Virus record (IMG/VR): IMGVR_UViG_3300018933_000001
Coordinates: 1 to 64,000 of that record
Reading direction: 5' to 3' (one strand)
Length of the DNA stretch: 64,000 bases
Source of the DNA: a virus
The first letter of the stretch is position 1. Each line of letters starts with the position of its first letter. Positions 16,303-23,829 of this stretch are shown here, piece after piece. A model generated the notes under the pieces. The model was not told the DNA's origin and did not search any database. It saw nothing but the letters and a program-made list of their open reading frames with translations. The position numbers and the translations under genes are program-made.

Positions 16303-16518
16303 ATGTTCAATAAAGATGGTAAGTTTGGTTTTACGTTCTGGGTGCTTCTACTAAACAACGATTACATGAGAGATAACGAAACCGGATTAGTTCTAGTTTA
16401 TAGAGTAAAAGAAACTGCTATTTGGGAACAAAGATACTACAAAGAATGTAGAGATTTAGAAGTAGAAATAGTGGAGTTTACAGATTTTAGTATCAATTAT
16501 TTAATTTGTGATTTTTGA
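16303..16518 (+). CDS. Family C paralogue 5, hypothetical
   Basis: A 71-residue protein (FTFWVLLLNND, LVLVYRVKETAIWEQRYY, VEIVEFTDFSINYLICDF). It keeps the strand-strand-helix-strand plan of the family and the IN Y(V/L)I..D ending of paralogue 3. Function unknown. Confidence 0.55.
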   Translation: MFNKDGKFGFTFWVLLLNNDYMRDNETGLVLVYRVKETAIWEQRYYKECRDLEVEIVEFTDFSINYLICDF

Positions 16519-16529
16519 TTAAAGTAAAT

Positions 16530-17297
16530 ATGAATAATTTACAGATTGTTTCGGATTTACATTTAGAGTTTCTTAGTTCAGACCAAGTAAAAGAGTTAGC
16601 AGATAGAATAACTTATAGAACATCAGGAGACACTCTTATCCTTGCTGGAGATATTTGTAGTTGGAGTGAGAAGAGAATAAGCAGATTAGATACATTCTTA
16701 GATTGTGTAGCTAATACTTATGACCACATTCTTTATGTTTTAGGCAATCACGAGTATTACGGATGCTCTTACTCAGAAGTACAGAATACTAAACGCAAAC
16801 TAGAAAATGAATGGGATAACTTATCTATTTTAGATAATGACGAAATTACAATTGATGTTTTAGGGAATAGTACAACATTCTATGGAACTACTCTTTGGTT
16901 TGATGAAACAATACAAACTCAACTATTAAAATACAACTTAAACGATTATAGATGTATCCAAGACTTTAACCCAGATGCTTGGAGTAGAAAAGCTATCCAG
17001 TTTATCAAAAATATCCAGGATGATGAGAGTAAGAAAGTGTTAATTACTCATCACGTTCCACATACTAGATTTATATCTGAGAAATATGTGGGTAATGAAA
17101 TGAATTGTTTCTATTTAAATGAAGTGGGAAAATTCTTGGATAAATTCGATTTAGTTACTTTCGGACATTCTCATGAAAGCGTAGATTGTCAATTTTCAGA
17201 CAGATGTAGAGCAATATCCAATCCCAGAGGCTATATTGATTCAGGTAATGAAGGTTCAAATGATAAGTTCCAATATCAGTTAGTAGTAGAGATTTAA
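16530..17297 (+). CDS. Calcineurin-like metallophosphoesterase
   Basis: A 255-residue protein with all standard metallophosphatase motifs: IVSDLHLEF (DxH) near the start, LAGDIC (GD), VLGNHEYYG (GNHE), ITHHVPH (H) and FGHSHES (GHxH). It binds two metal ions and hydrolyses phosphoesters; the substrate is not evident. Phage homologues have been linked to nucleotide or nucleic acid turnover. I start at ATG 16530; the frame reaches back to a TTG at 16515. Confidence 0.9.
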   Translation: MNNLQIVSDLHLEFLSSDQVKELADRITYRTSGDTLILAGDICSWSEKRISRLDTFLDCVANTYDHILYVLGNHEYYGCSYSEVQNTKRKLENEWDNLSILDNDEITIDVLGNSTTFYGTTLWFDETIQTQLLKYNLNDYRCIQDFNPDAWSRKAIQFIKNIQDDESKKVLITHHVPHTRFISEKYVGNEMNCFYLNEVGKFLDKFDLVTFGHSHESVDCQFSDRCRAISNPRGYIDSGNEGSNDKFQYQLVVEI

Positions 17298-17299
17298 TA

Positions 17300-17536
17300 A
17301 TGCACAAATATTTAGTTCAAACTATTCACGATGACCATTTCAATGCTGATATTTTAGTTACAGTATTACAAGTTCTCCAATTAATAGAATCTGAGCATGG
17401 AACGATAGTAGTAGTTAAACACGATACAGATGAAGGTTGGAGTATTGACCCATATTTCTTAAATGACGTATTAGAACTAGATTACATTTTCTCTGATGAC
17501 GAAAAATACAAAGAACATCTTTCTTGGGAGAACTAA
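17300..17536 (+). CDS. Small hypothetical protein
   Basis: A 78-residue acidic protein (MHKYLVQTIHDDHFNADILV..., ending YKEHLSWEN). Its plan (N-terminal aromatic strand, central helix, strand) loosely recalls family C. Its stop overlaps the next start (TAATG). No known family. Confidence 0.55.
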   Translation: MHKYLVQTIHDDHFNADILVTVLQVLQLIESEHGTIVVVKHDTDEGWSIDPYFLNDVLELDYIFSDDEKYKEHLSWEN

Positions 17537-17928
17537 TGAAAATACTACCTATTACTAATCATTTCGTTTATCTCCCGAGCGGAGTGTCTACAACGCAAAA
17601 TACTTTATTTCCCTCAAGGCAAGACTTTCGGGTCGAGCCAGTAGACCAGAAATTAACTGGTTATATCTATGCAGCAGTTCCAGATATAGTAACATCTACC
17701 AAGATAATCTTTATCCAAAGAGATTGTCTACCTTGGTTTTCTTCTAGTAATATAATTCAGTTTTGGATTGAGAACTTCAAAGTAGAAATAATCGCTTTAG
17801 TAGCTGATTCCCCAGAGAAAGTAGAATTATTATTTGATGAATATAGCAGGTTCTATGAACAGTGGAAAGAGAAACAAGAGAAAGACTCAGTAGTTAATAA
17901 ATTAAATAGATTGTATAAAGAAGAATGA
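17536..17928 (+). CDS. Hypothetical protein
   Basis: A 130-residue protein. ATG 17536 overlaps the upstream TAA and is preferred over a TTG at 17524. It is beta-rich up to about residue 85, then has a C-terminal helix (ELLFDEYSRFYEQWKEKQEK). Its stop overlaps the next ATG by four bases. No known family. Confidence 0.55.
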   Translation: MKILPITNHFVYLPSGVSTTQNTLFPSRQDFRVEPVDQKLTGYIYAAVPDIVTSTKIIFIQRDCLPWFSSSNIIQFWIENFKVEIIALVADSPEKVELLFDEYSRFYEQWKEKQEKDSVVNKLNRLYKEE

Positions 17929-18233
17929 ATCAAGAAACTAATAACATAATCCAAGGTCTTAACTTTCTATTTACTAAATATCCTAATGGCAGAATAGAAG
18001 GCGGAGGTGACAGTTCATCGTCGGATATAAGTTTCATTTTACCTTTTAAAAAAGAGGCAATACCTCAAGAAAATTCACTTTTAGAATCTGATGAATATGA
18101 ATATCTAGAATTGTTAGGTTGGAATGAGTATATGGTAGATTCTACAAATATCTACGGTCATTTACAAACGAATAGACTTTGGAGATTTTATATTCAAAAA
18201 GTAGAAGAAGATAATGAGGAGGAAGAGTTATGA
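17925..18233 (+). CDS. Family D paralogue 1, hypothetical
   Basis: A 102-residue acidic protein sharing NIIQGLNFLFTKYPNGRIE and a Trp-containing end (RFYIQKV) with the next gene (LINRLNFLLALYPKAKVR, RLCFYEE). Tandem duplication is likely. Function unknown. Confidence 0.55.
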   Translation: MNQETNNIIQGLNFLFTKYPNGRIEGGGDSSSSDISFILPFKKEAIPQENSLLESDEYEYLELLGWNEYMVDSTNIYGHLQTNRLWRFYIQKVEEDNEEEEL

Positions 18234-18484
18234 ACTCCACTAATATATCTATTCCAGACAAACATACTAAGAACTTAATCAACAGACTAAACTTCCTATT
18301 AGCTCTTTACCCTAAAGCTAAAGTACGAATGGGATTTTCTAGAGAAGAACTTCATGTTAGAGGAATGGAAGATGACTTAATACTAGAAACTAAGAAAATA
18401 CTAGAAGATTGGGATTGGAGGTTATGTTTTTATGAAGAGACTTATTATTGGGAATACGAACTAATTGGTACTATAGATGATTAA
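18230..18484 (+). CDS. Family D paralogue 2, hypothetical
   Basis: An 84-residue protein, the shorter copy of the preceding gene. It has the same opening helix followed by a (Y/L)P(N/K) turn and a strand. The start overlaps the previous stop by four bases. Function unknown. Confidence 0.55.
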   Translation: MNSTNISIPDKHTKNLINRLNFLLALYPKAKVRMGFSREELHVRGMEDDLILETKKILEDWDWRLCFYEETYYWEYELIGTIDD

Positions 18485-18485
18485 T

Positions 18486-18611
18486 ATGAACAAGATAATT
18501 AACTTTTTCAAATCTCTAACTACACTTGAATGGTTAGCTCTATTTATGATTCCTGTTAGTATAGCTTTAAACATTTCCATTATTATTTGGGTAGTGACAG
18601 TATTTTTATGA
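18486..18611 (+). CDS. Small single-pass membrane protein
   Basis: A 41-residue protein: a short polar N-terminus (MNKIINFFKSLTTLEW) and one long hydrophobic segment to the C-terminus (ALFMIPVSIALNISIIIWVV). It fits the gap between two genes with one-base and four-base junctions. It could be a holin-like or superinfection protein, but nothing specific shows this. Confidence 0.5.
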   Translation: MNKIINFFKSLTTLEWLALFMIPVSIALNISIIIWVVTVFL

Positions 18612-18874
18612 TGAACATAGATTTATTTGATGGTACAAAAACTCACTATTACCCTTATAATATTTTTGAGTTTAGTGAGAAGTTAGGTAAAACATTAGAA
18701 GCAATAGGATTAGCAGATAACGGTCACATAACAATAGTCAAAGATGAAGAAGATGAAATTTATGCAATTGATGGTTGTCTTATGTTCTATGTCTCAGATA
18801 CTTTAGAAGAAGCTATAAAGATATTTAGTAGAAATAAGTTAGAAAAACTAGAAGTAATAATGGAGTTAGATTAA
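18608..18874 (+). CDS. Hypothetical protein
   Basis: An 88-residue acidic protein (MMNIDLFDGTKTHYYPYNIF..., with HITIVKDEEDEIYAIDG). ATG 18608 overlaps the upstream TGA and is preferred over a TTG at 18587. It looks beta-rich with a final helix. No known family. Confidence 0.55.
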   Translation: MMNIDLFDGTKTHYYPYNIFEFSEKLGKTLEAIGLADNGHITIVKDEEDEIYAIDGCLMFYVSDTLEEAIKIFSRNKLEKLEVIMELD

Positions 18875-18877
18875 TAA

Positions 18878-19384
18878 ATGAAAGACAAGTTAATCAATTT
18901 AGTCAAGACAACTGCTAGCAATCTAGATATCAACGATAGACTAACTATTGCTATTTACTCAATGGGATTATCTGGAGAAATAGGAGAAACAATAGAAGCT
19001 TATAACATATCTGAAGAAGAATTTAAGACAGAACTAGCAGATATAGTTTGGTACACTGTAGCTCTTAGTATTATGCTTGATAAGGAAGAGTTATTGGATG
19101 ATATTAATTTTAGTAGTAAAGAGCTTTACTATCACGGTTTATATCCTGAATCAGATATGGAAAATCTACAAGAATGTCTACTAGAAAGTCTTAAGTATCT
19201 TGAGAAAGCTAAGAAATATGTAAGAGATTATCCTAGTAGAGATATTAGTTCTTTGAATACCTTTATCGAACCACTTAAGTTAATTAGTACAGGATTTGAT
19301 TTATCAGATAGTTTTGATATCTTGAATAAAAAGTTAGGAACTAGATATCCAAATGGATTTGTCATTAAAGGGATAAGAGAATGA
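18878..19384 (+). CDS. MazG-like nucleotide pyrophosphohydrolase
   Basis: A 168-residue protein. Residues about 20-75 have the MazG pattern IYSMGLSGEIGETIEAYN and FKTELADIVWYTVALSIML, where the two acidic pairs (ExxE, ExxD) bind magnesium. It would hydrolyse NTPs or (p)ppGpp-like nucleotides; phage MazG proteins are thought to alter host nucleotide signalling. The C-terminal half is helical with no recognised domain. The next gene overlaps its stop. Confidence 0.75.
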   Translation: MKDKLINLVKTTASNLDINDRLTIAIYSMGLSGEIGETIEAYNISEEEFKTELADIVWYTVALSIMLDKEELLDDINFSSKELYYHGLYPESDMENLQECLLESLKYLEKAKKYVRDYPSRDISSLNTFIEPLKLISTGFDLSDSFDILNKKLGTRYPNGFVIKGIRE

Positions 19385-19542
19385 TATATTTACGGTTCAT
19401 AGTATTTCTTCTAATAACTGGTTTTCTACTATGTCTGTTCGGTTCTCTATATGAAGAGTATCTAGTTAATAAAGAGATAGATATGAGAAAGTGGTTAAGT
19501 AGATTTAGTTCTTGGTTACTTTGGTTGTTTAAGGATTTATAA
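19381..19542 (+). CDS. Small membrane protein
   Basis: A 53-residue protein with one N-terminal membrane segment (FIVFLLITGFLLCLFGSLY), a charged middle and an amphipathic Trp-rich end (SRFSSWLLWLFKDL). Its ATG overlaps the preceding TGA. No known family. Confidence 0.5.
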   Translation: MIYLRFIVFLLITGFLLCLFGSLYEEYLVNKEIDMRKWLSRFSSWLLWLFKDL

Positions 19543-19565
19543 ATCAAACTAAAAGGATAAAAATT

Positions 19566-19718
19566 ATGCAATTTGAATATAACGGCTACATTTTAGACAT
19601 TGAAGAAGTAGAAGAAATTGACCAAGCAAATCATTATAGAGCTTCTTGTTCTGAATTAAACTATTATTCAGCAGGATTTTGGAATACTAACTTAGCTCGA
19701 CTCGAAAGTCTCACTTGA
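19566..19718 (+). pseudogene. Short protein, probably frameshifted near its C-terminus
   Basis: The gene encodes 50 residues (MQFEYNGYILDIEEVEEIDQ...) and then hits TGA at 19716. A different frame continues smoothly over the stop with HLRETVKDNFKREVDRKNK, ending at a TAA near 19771, which reads like the natural amphipathic C-terminal helix. A single-base change before 19716 would explain this. A good Shine-Dalgarno (AAAGGATAA) precedes the ATG. Function unknown. Confidence 0.5.
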
Positions 19719-19792
19719 GAGAAACGGTAAAAGATAATTTTAAAAGAGAAGTAGATAGAAAGAATAAATAAAGATAAATAGTAAGTAAATAG

Positions 19793-19840
19793 AAAAGAGG
19801 TAGTAGAACAACATCTATCACCTCTTCTATATTTATTTTT
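19793..19840. terminator. Bidirectional intrinsic terminator
   Basis: AGAGGT (19796-19801) pairs with ACCTCT (19820-19825). A T-rich tract follows on the plus strand (ATATTTATTTTT), and an A-rich tract precedes it, giving a U-rich tract for the minus strand. It lies between converging genes, ending the rightward operon at 19718 and the leftward gene at 19849. Confidence 0.7.
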
Positions 19841-19848
19841 AGTTGTTG

Positions 19849-19998
19849 TTACTTACTTTGTCCAACTTCAGCTTCTACTAACTTCTGCCATAACATCTTA
19901 GTAGCTTTATTACGTCTTTCTTCTTGTTCTGTAGTTTCTGGATAGTTGATATCACAGGCAACTCTCTGAACAATAAACCCAATAGCTTCCTTAGTCAT
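19849..19998 (-). CDS. Small hypothetical protein
   Basis: A 49-residue protein (MTKEAIGFIVQRVACDINYP..., ending VEAEVGQSK), helical and charged. A Shine-Dalgarno GAGGA lies 8 bases upstream on the minus strand. It is downstream of the helicase gene on the same strand. No known family. Confidence 0.6.
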   Translation of the reverse strand: MTKEAIGFIVQRVACDINYPETTEQEERRNKATKMLWQKLVEAEVGQSK

Positions 19999-20035
19999 TA
20001 GTTAGTCCTCAGTTTTTTTATTTTGTGAATTGAAG

Positions 20036-20066
20036 AGATAAGACTTTAGTATCTCACCTCTTATCT
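20036..20066 (-). terminator. Hairpin between helicase and small gene
   Basis: AGATAAGA (20036-20043) and TCTTATCT (20059-20066) form an 8-bp stem. There is no U-tract directly after it on the minus strand, so it could be an mRNA-stabilising hairpin instead of a terminator. Confidence 0.35.
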
Positions 20067-20140
20067 ATTATAACAGATAAATTACTTTTTTAAATCTTTT
20101 AAGCTATAAGAAATATAAACTAGCAAAAAAAGTAACAATC

Positions 20141-21817
20141 TTATTCCACTACATATCCAGCTATTGTTTTACCCTCCACACTTTTCCGAGTTGGTTTAAT
20201 CTCAAATACTTTCTCTACGTCGCTAGCCTTAGCTTTCTTATCCATTCCTAAGTCTTTATATAGATTACTTAAGATAATCTTTATGTCTTTAGAACTATGA
20301 AATCCCGGTTGAAATTTATTTTTTATTTCTAGCAGAATAACATCTTGCGACCTACGATTATTTAATTCAGTTCTTATCTTGCTAGGTTGGAAACATAATC
20401 GTTTATAATCATCTTTAACCATTAAGTCTTTACTTTCTTCTATTAAAGAACACAACTTACTAGCAGCTTCCAAATCAATAGTTCCTTCACAATAAGCTTT
20501 GATAATGTTCTTAGCATTCTTAGTTACCATGAAGTTTAGTTTAAGAGACTTGTTAGCTGCTAACTCAAATCTATTACTGTTTTCGTAGAAGTTATTAATA
20601 GATAATCCGTTCTTATAAACTTCTATTACATCTTTAAAGATTCTCTTCTCTAGTAGAACTAATAGCTCATCGAAATATACTACTCCATCGTCATTAATAG
20701 CTAAATAACTCTCATCAGTAAATCCTTTAGCTAAAGCTTCTTTCTCTTCATTAGTCCCTTTATTGTATAAACTCAACCAATGATTAGTAGTTTTAGTTTT
20801 AGTCTCTACTAAAGAATCAAACTCTTCTTTAGTCATTAGTAGAGGATTTTCATTAAAGATATGGAAGATAATACTTCTAAAAGGATTAGTCTCAGTTCGT
20901 ATTCTTCCAGCTACTTGATAAATATCCGTATCAATAGAAATTAATGTATTCTTATTTCTGTTGTTAGATATTACAAATGCGACTCCTAAATCTGAATAGA
21001 TATCGACTCCTTTAAATGCACAAGAAGTAACAAAGTTAAACATTTTCTCTGGGTCGTTAGGAGTAGAGATATCATAATCTCCTAATTTCTTCTTATTCTC
21101 AGGAGAGTTACTACAAATGATTCTACATTCACTAGATAGCATTTCTGACTTATCTAGTATTTCCCTAATCATAGTTACAGAGTTGACATAGAAATAAGCA
21201 GTTTCAGGTTTATGGTTGTTAATGATGTCCATAGTACCTGTTCTATATTTCTCAATAATACAAGTAGCAGCATAAAGAGGCCGAGATGTTTGATGGGGTT
21301 CTACTTGTACTGGAGTTATGTTCTCCCATTCAAGTTCTGTGTAAGGTAAATTGACTAACTCTTTAGGTAAGAATTCCTTATCAATTGGAGTAGCAGATAT
21401 ATAGCTTACTAATGGAAAAGATATTAGAGTTGTTAGTAGAGAGTTAATAGCTTTATTTCGATACGAATACGCATCAAGTAAATCGCTAAACTCATCTATT
21501 ACGATATGGTAAGAAGGACTAATTAGATTAGCTACTCGACAAAAGCTATCGTAAGTAACCATTATTTTAGGAACTTCTACTTCCTTGAGATAGTTAGATA
21601 TATCTTTAGTTGAGATACCTGAGTAAACTCCTAATATGTTTTTTTGTCTTCTATTATTGGGATATTGAGCTACTTTGTTCTTAATCATTGCTACTGTAGG
21701 AACTACTAGAACTAAGGGTTCTGAGTTCTCTAAAGCAAATGAAGACATTCCACAGCCAGTAATCTTCTTATCTACTATTCCAAGAGGGATTGAATAGTAT
21801 TTATCCGAGTAATACAT
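20141..21817 (-). CDS. SF2 helicase (DEAD/DEAH-like)
   Basis: A 558-residue protein. Motif I appears as the variant KITGCGMSSFAL, motif Ia as LVVPTVAMIKNK, motif II as HIVIDEF (DEEF/DEAH-like), motif III as YISATP, motif V near CAFKGVDIYS and motif VI as IYQVAGRIR. The lysine of classical Walker A is missing, which recurs in some phage helicases. It would unwind DNA or RNA in replication or recombination. The C-terminal 200 residues are helical with no recognised domain. It is a single leftward gene with its own upstream promoter. Confidence 0.8.
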   Translation of the reverse strand: MYYSDKYYSIPLGIVDKKITGCGMSSFALENSEPLVLVVPTVAMIKNKVAQYPNNRRQKNILGVYSGISTKDISNYLKEVEVPKIMVTYDSFCRVANLISPSYHIVIDEFSDLLDAYSYRNKAINSLLTTLISFPLVSYISATPIDKEFLPKELVNLPYTELEWENITPVQVEPHQTSRPLYAATCIIEKYRTGTMDIINNHKPETAYFYVNSVTMIREILDKSEMLSSECRIICSNSPENKKKLGDYDISTPNDPEKMFNFVTSCAFKGVDIYSDLGVAFVISNNRNKNTLISIDTDIYQVAGRIRTETNPFRSIIFHIFNENPLLMTKEEFDSLVETKTKTTNHWLSLYNKGTNEEKEALAKGFTDESYLAINDDGVVYFDELLVLLEKRIFKDVIEVYKNGLSINNFYENSNRFELAANKSLKLNFMVTKNAKNIIKAYCEGTIDLEAASKLCSLIEESKDLMVKDDYKRLCFQPSKIRTELNNRRSQDVILLEIKNKFQPGFHSSKDIKIILSNLYKDLGMDKKAKASDVEKVFEIKPTRKSVEGKTIAGYVVE

Positions 21818-21853
21818 GAATTTTCTCTGTTACTTTTTTTCACCGATATTGTT

Positions 21854-21883
21854 ATTATAACGTTAAAAGATACGAAAAAGTAA
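21854..21883 (-). promoter_or_regulatory. Promoter candidate for the helicase gene
   Basis: On the minus strand TTACTT (21883-21878) and TATAAT (21859-21854) are 18 bases apart, 37 bases before the helicase ATG at 21817. Confidence 0.55.
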
Positions 21884-21964
21884 CTTTAGCTAAAATAATT
21901 CTTATTAAGTCTATGAGAAAAAACTAAGAAAATGCAACTAGATATCTACTACTCTCTACCTTCT

Positions 21965-21975
21965 TGTGTTAGAAT
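21965..21975 (+). promoter_or_regulatory. Extended -10 promoter candidate
   Basis: TGTGTTAGAAT lies 24 bases before the ATG at 22000 and matches the extended -10 type shared with 22804 and 23461. It starts the second rightward accessory operon. Confidence 0.45.
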
Positions 21976-21999
21976 CAAGTAAATCAACTATTAGAAGCT

Positions 22000-22368
22000 A
22001 TGATTAATCAACCTGAATTCAAAAAGAAAAAGTTATATAAGATTAATGCTAAGACTCAACAGTTAGTAGGAATTGGTGAGTTAGTTAAAGATAGGTCTGA
22101 AGGTGAATATTTAGCTTATCAAAGAGCAGCTTGTATTTTAAGAACTGATAAATGGAATGATGCTAAAGAAGATTTGTCTAATGTCAATATCTATTTACCT
22201 GGTTTCTATGTATTAAGAGGTAAAGTTCCTGTTTTAGTTAGTTTACCAGAATTAGAAAGTAAAGAAGTAATTCATCCTGCTTACTATAAATATAAAGAAC
22301 CTAGTGAAGTAATTGGTTTTAGAGATACTCAAGATAATATGTGGTATTACGATCAATATCTTAGATAA
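22000..22368 (+). CDS. YDQ family protein 1, hypothetical
   Basis: A 122-residue protein. It opens with KLYKINAKTQQLVGIGEL and ends with IGFRDTQDNMWYYDQYLR. These two blocks recur in five other proteins of this operon, with a variable aromatic-rich middle (NIYLPGFYVLRGK). The plan suggests a small beta-domain. No known family. The first promoter of the operon lies directly upstream. Confidence 0.7.
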   Translation: MINQPEFKKKKLYKINAKTQQLVGIGELVKDRSEGEYLAYQRAACILRTDKWNDAKEDLSNVNIYLPGFYVLRGKVPVLVSLPELESKEVIHPAYYKYKEPSEVIGFRDTQDNMWYYDQYLR

Positions 22369-22373
22369 AAAAT

Positions 22374-22781
22374 ATGAAAGTATTTGTATTTGGTAATGGT
22401 AACATCCCGTTTTATAGCTTCATGGGTGATTATGAAGATTACTTAAGACGTTTAATTGGTGAAGATGTTCACTTTATAGTTTGTGATTTTAGAGGTGTAG
22501 ATACATTAACTATGGAATATCTCAAGACTGAAACAGAAAATGTAAGTGTTTATTATATAGGAGAAAAACCTAGGTATCTTCCAGATAAATTCAATACTAA
22601 AGTTTCTAAATGGGGAAATAAAGGTGGATTTAAGAGTGATAGTGAAAGAGATTTGGCAGCAATAGAAGATTGTACTCATTTCTTAGCTACAGATTTTAAT
22701 TCAGATAATAAGAGAGTAAGTGGTACTAAGAAGAACATTGATATGTGTTTGAGTTTAGGTAAAATCCCTATTATAGATTAA
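22374..22781 (+). CDS. SLOG/Rossmann-like nucleotide-binding protein
   Basis: A 135-residue protein. MKVFVFGNGNIP starts a Rossmann-type strand and loop; GEDVHFIVCDFRGVDTLTMEYL follows, then WGNKGGFKSDSERDLAAIEDCTHFLATDF and a final IPIID strand. This order (strand, GxD turn, DxxM/DxxI helix, final strand) is typical of SLOG proteins, which bind nucleotides or their derivatives. The role is unknown; interference with nucleotide signalling is one possibility. Confidence 0.55.
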   Translation: MKVFVFGNGNIPFYSFMGDYEDYLRRLIGEDVHFIVCDFRGVDTLTMEYLKTETENVSVYYIGEKPRYLPDKFNTKVSKWGNKGGFKSDSERDLAAIEDCTHFLATDFNSDNKRVSGTKKNIDMCLSLGKIPIID

Positions 22782-22788
22782 ATTCTAT

Positions 22789-22814
22789 TAGTCCTTACAT
22801 TACTGTGTTATAAT
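22789..22814 (+). promoter_or_regulatory. Promoter with extended -10 and shared upstream box
   Basis: TAGTCCTTA, six bases, then TGTGTTATAAT. The same arrangement and spacing recurs at 23446. The -10 box is perfect (TATAAT) with a TGTG extension; there is no consensus -35. It drives the gene at 22843. Confidence 0.6.
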
Positions 22815-22842
22815 ACTTTTATAATCAAAGAAACTAACTATC

Positions 22843-23448
22843 ATGGGTAAACATAACAAAGACAAAGAGTACGAACTATTTCATCCAGATTACGGAATAA
22901 TTTTAGGTACAAGAGAAGACTTCATTGAGTTAGAACCTAAATTGAGAAGAAGTTTACATCATTTAACTACTGGTAAGTTAAAGAGAGCTTATGGTTGGAT
23001 ATTGGCAGATAACTTAGGTTTAGTAAAGACTCCGTATACTCCAAGAAATAGAAATATAGCAAGGAAGTTCTATTGTCCTGAAGAAGGAGTAATAGAATTG
23101 ACTATATCTAAGTTTTATGAAAAATATATCAAAGAAGAAGGAGGTACTTATGTCAATGTATCTTCTTTATGTTCTGGAGTAATTAAGACTTTATATAACA
23201 GATGGGTCTTGGCTGAGAATAAAGATAAATATGATAACTGGATAAGAAAAGATAAAGAATTGACGCTAGGAAATAAGTCTAGATATGCAAAACCAATAAA
23301 AATAGTGGAGTTATCTCATCCTGATTATGGGACTCATAAGTTAAGTAGAAAAGAATTTATAGATAGATTTGGGTTAGATAAACAATGTCTTACTGATTTA
23401 GTAACTGGTAGAGCAAAGAGTCGTAAAGGATGGAATTTAGTTGGATAG
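22843..23448 (+). CDS. Stand-alone homing-endonuclease-type DNA-binding repeats
   Basis: A 201-residue protein made of three copies of an about 60-residue module: (L/F)xHPDYGxxxxxRxxFI...L..L..GxxKxxxGW. The first is at about 9-55, the second at 65-130, the third at 150-200. The same three modules follow the GIY-YIG nuclease domain in the protein encoded at 48492. No nuclease motif is present here, so it is probably a DNA-binding remnant or a regulator derived from a homing endonuclease. It is flanked on both sides by copies of the same promoter-like sequence. Confidence 0.7.
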   Translation: MGKHNKDKEYELFHPDYGIILGTREDFIELEPKLRRSLHHLTTGKLKRAYGWILADNLGLVKTPYTPRNRNIARKFYCPEEGVIELTISKFYEKYIKEEGGTYVNVSSLCSGVIKTLYNRWVLAENKDKYDNWIRKDKELTLGNKSRYAKPIKIVELSHPDYGTHKLSRKEFIDRFGLDKQCLTDLVTGRAKSRKGWNLVG

Positions 23449-23471
23449 TCCTTATTCTGTTGTGTTATTAT
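23446..23471 (+). promoter_or_regulatory. Promoter, second copy of shared motif
   Basis: TAGTCCTTA, six bases, then TGTGTTATTAT. The stop codon of the preceding gene lies inside the upstream box. It precedes the gene at 23502. Confidence 0.55.
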
Positions 23472-23501
23472 GGAGTTAATTAGTTAAGAGAAATTAAGTT
23501 T

Positions 23502-23825
23502 ATGAAAGTATACAAATACAATGAAGATTTAGGTAAGATGATTGAAATTGGGACTTTAGTCAATAATGAATTAATATTTAATGTAACGAAGTCTTGTTTT
23601 GATAATGACGCTATACGTTTTATTGACAGAGATAGATTTTTATATGGTCATGATATTTCGTTGTATAACTATAAATTTTTTATCAAACTAGATAACGGTA
23701 AGTGGGATGAAGCAAGACCTAATAATGTTATTCAAGTAACTACTGGGACTGAAGGCATTACTTATACTTTAGGTCATATTAAAGATGGAGTTGTTATATT
23801 TTATGACCAATACATTGGAGAATAA
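23502..23825 (+). CDS. YDQ family protein 2, hypothetical
   Basis: A 107-residue protein, the most compact family member: KVYKYNEDLGKMIEIGTL at the start, a tyrosine-rich middle (LYGHDISLYNYKFFIKLDNG) and GHIKDGVVIFYDQYIGE at the end. This shows that about 105 residues form the complete domain. A TTAAGAGAAATTAAG leader precedes the ATG. No known family. Confidence 0.7.
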   Translation: MKVYKYNEDLGKMIEIGTLVNNELIFNVTKSCFDNDAIRFIDRDRFLYGHDISLYNYKFFIKLDNGKWDEARPNNVIQVTTGTEGITYTLGHIKDGVVIFYDQYIGE

Positions 23826-23829
23826 ATAA

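Noticed and set aside
22789-23471. Target-site duplication of an insertion sequence around 22843
   Set aside because: The two copies are identical only at promoter-like positions, with no inverted repeats or transposase, so a shared promoter is simpler.
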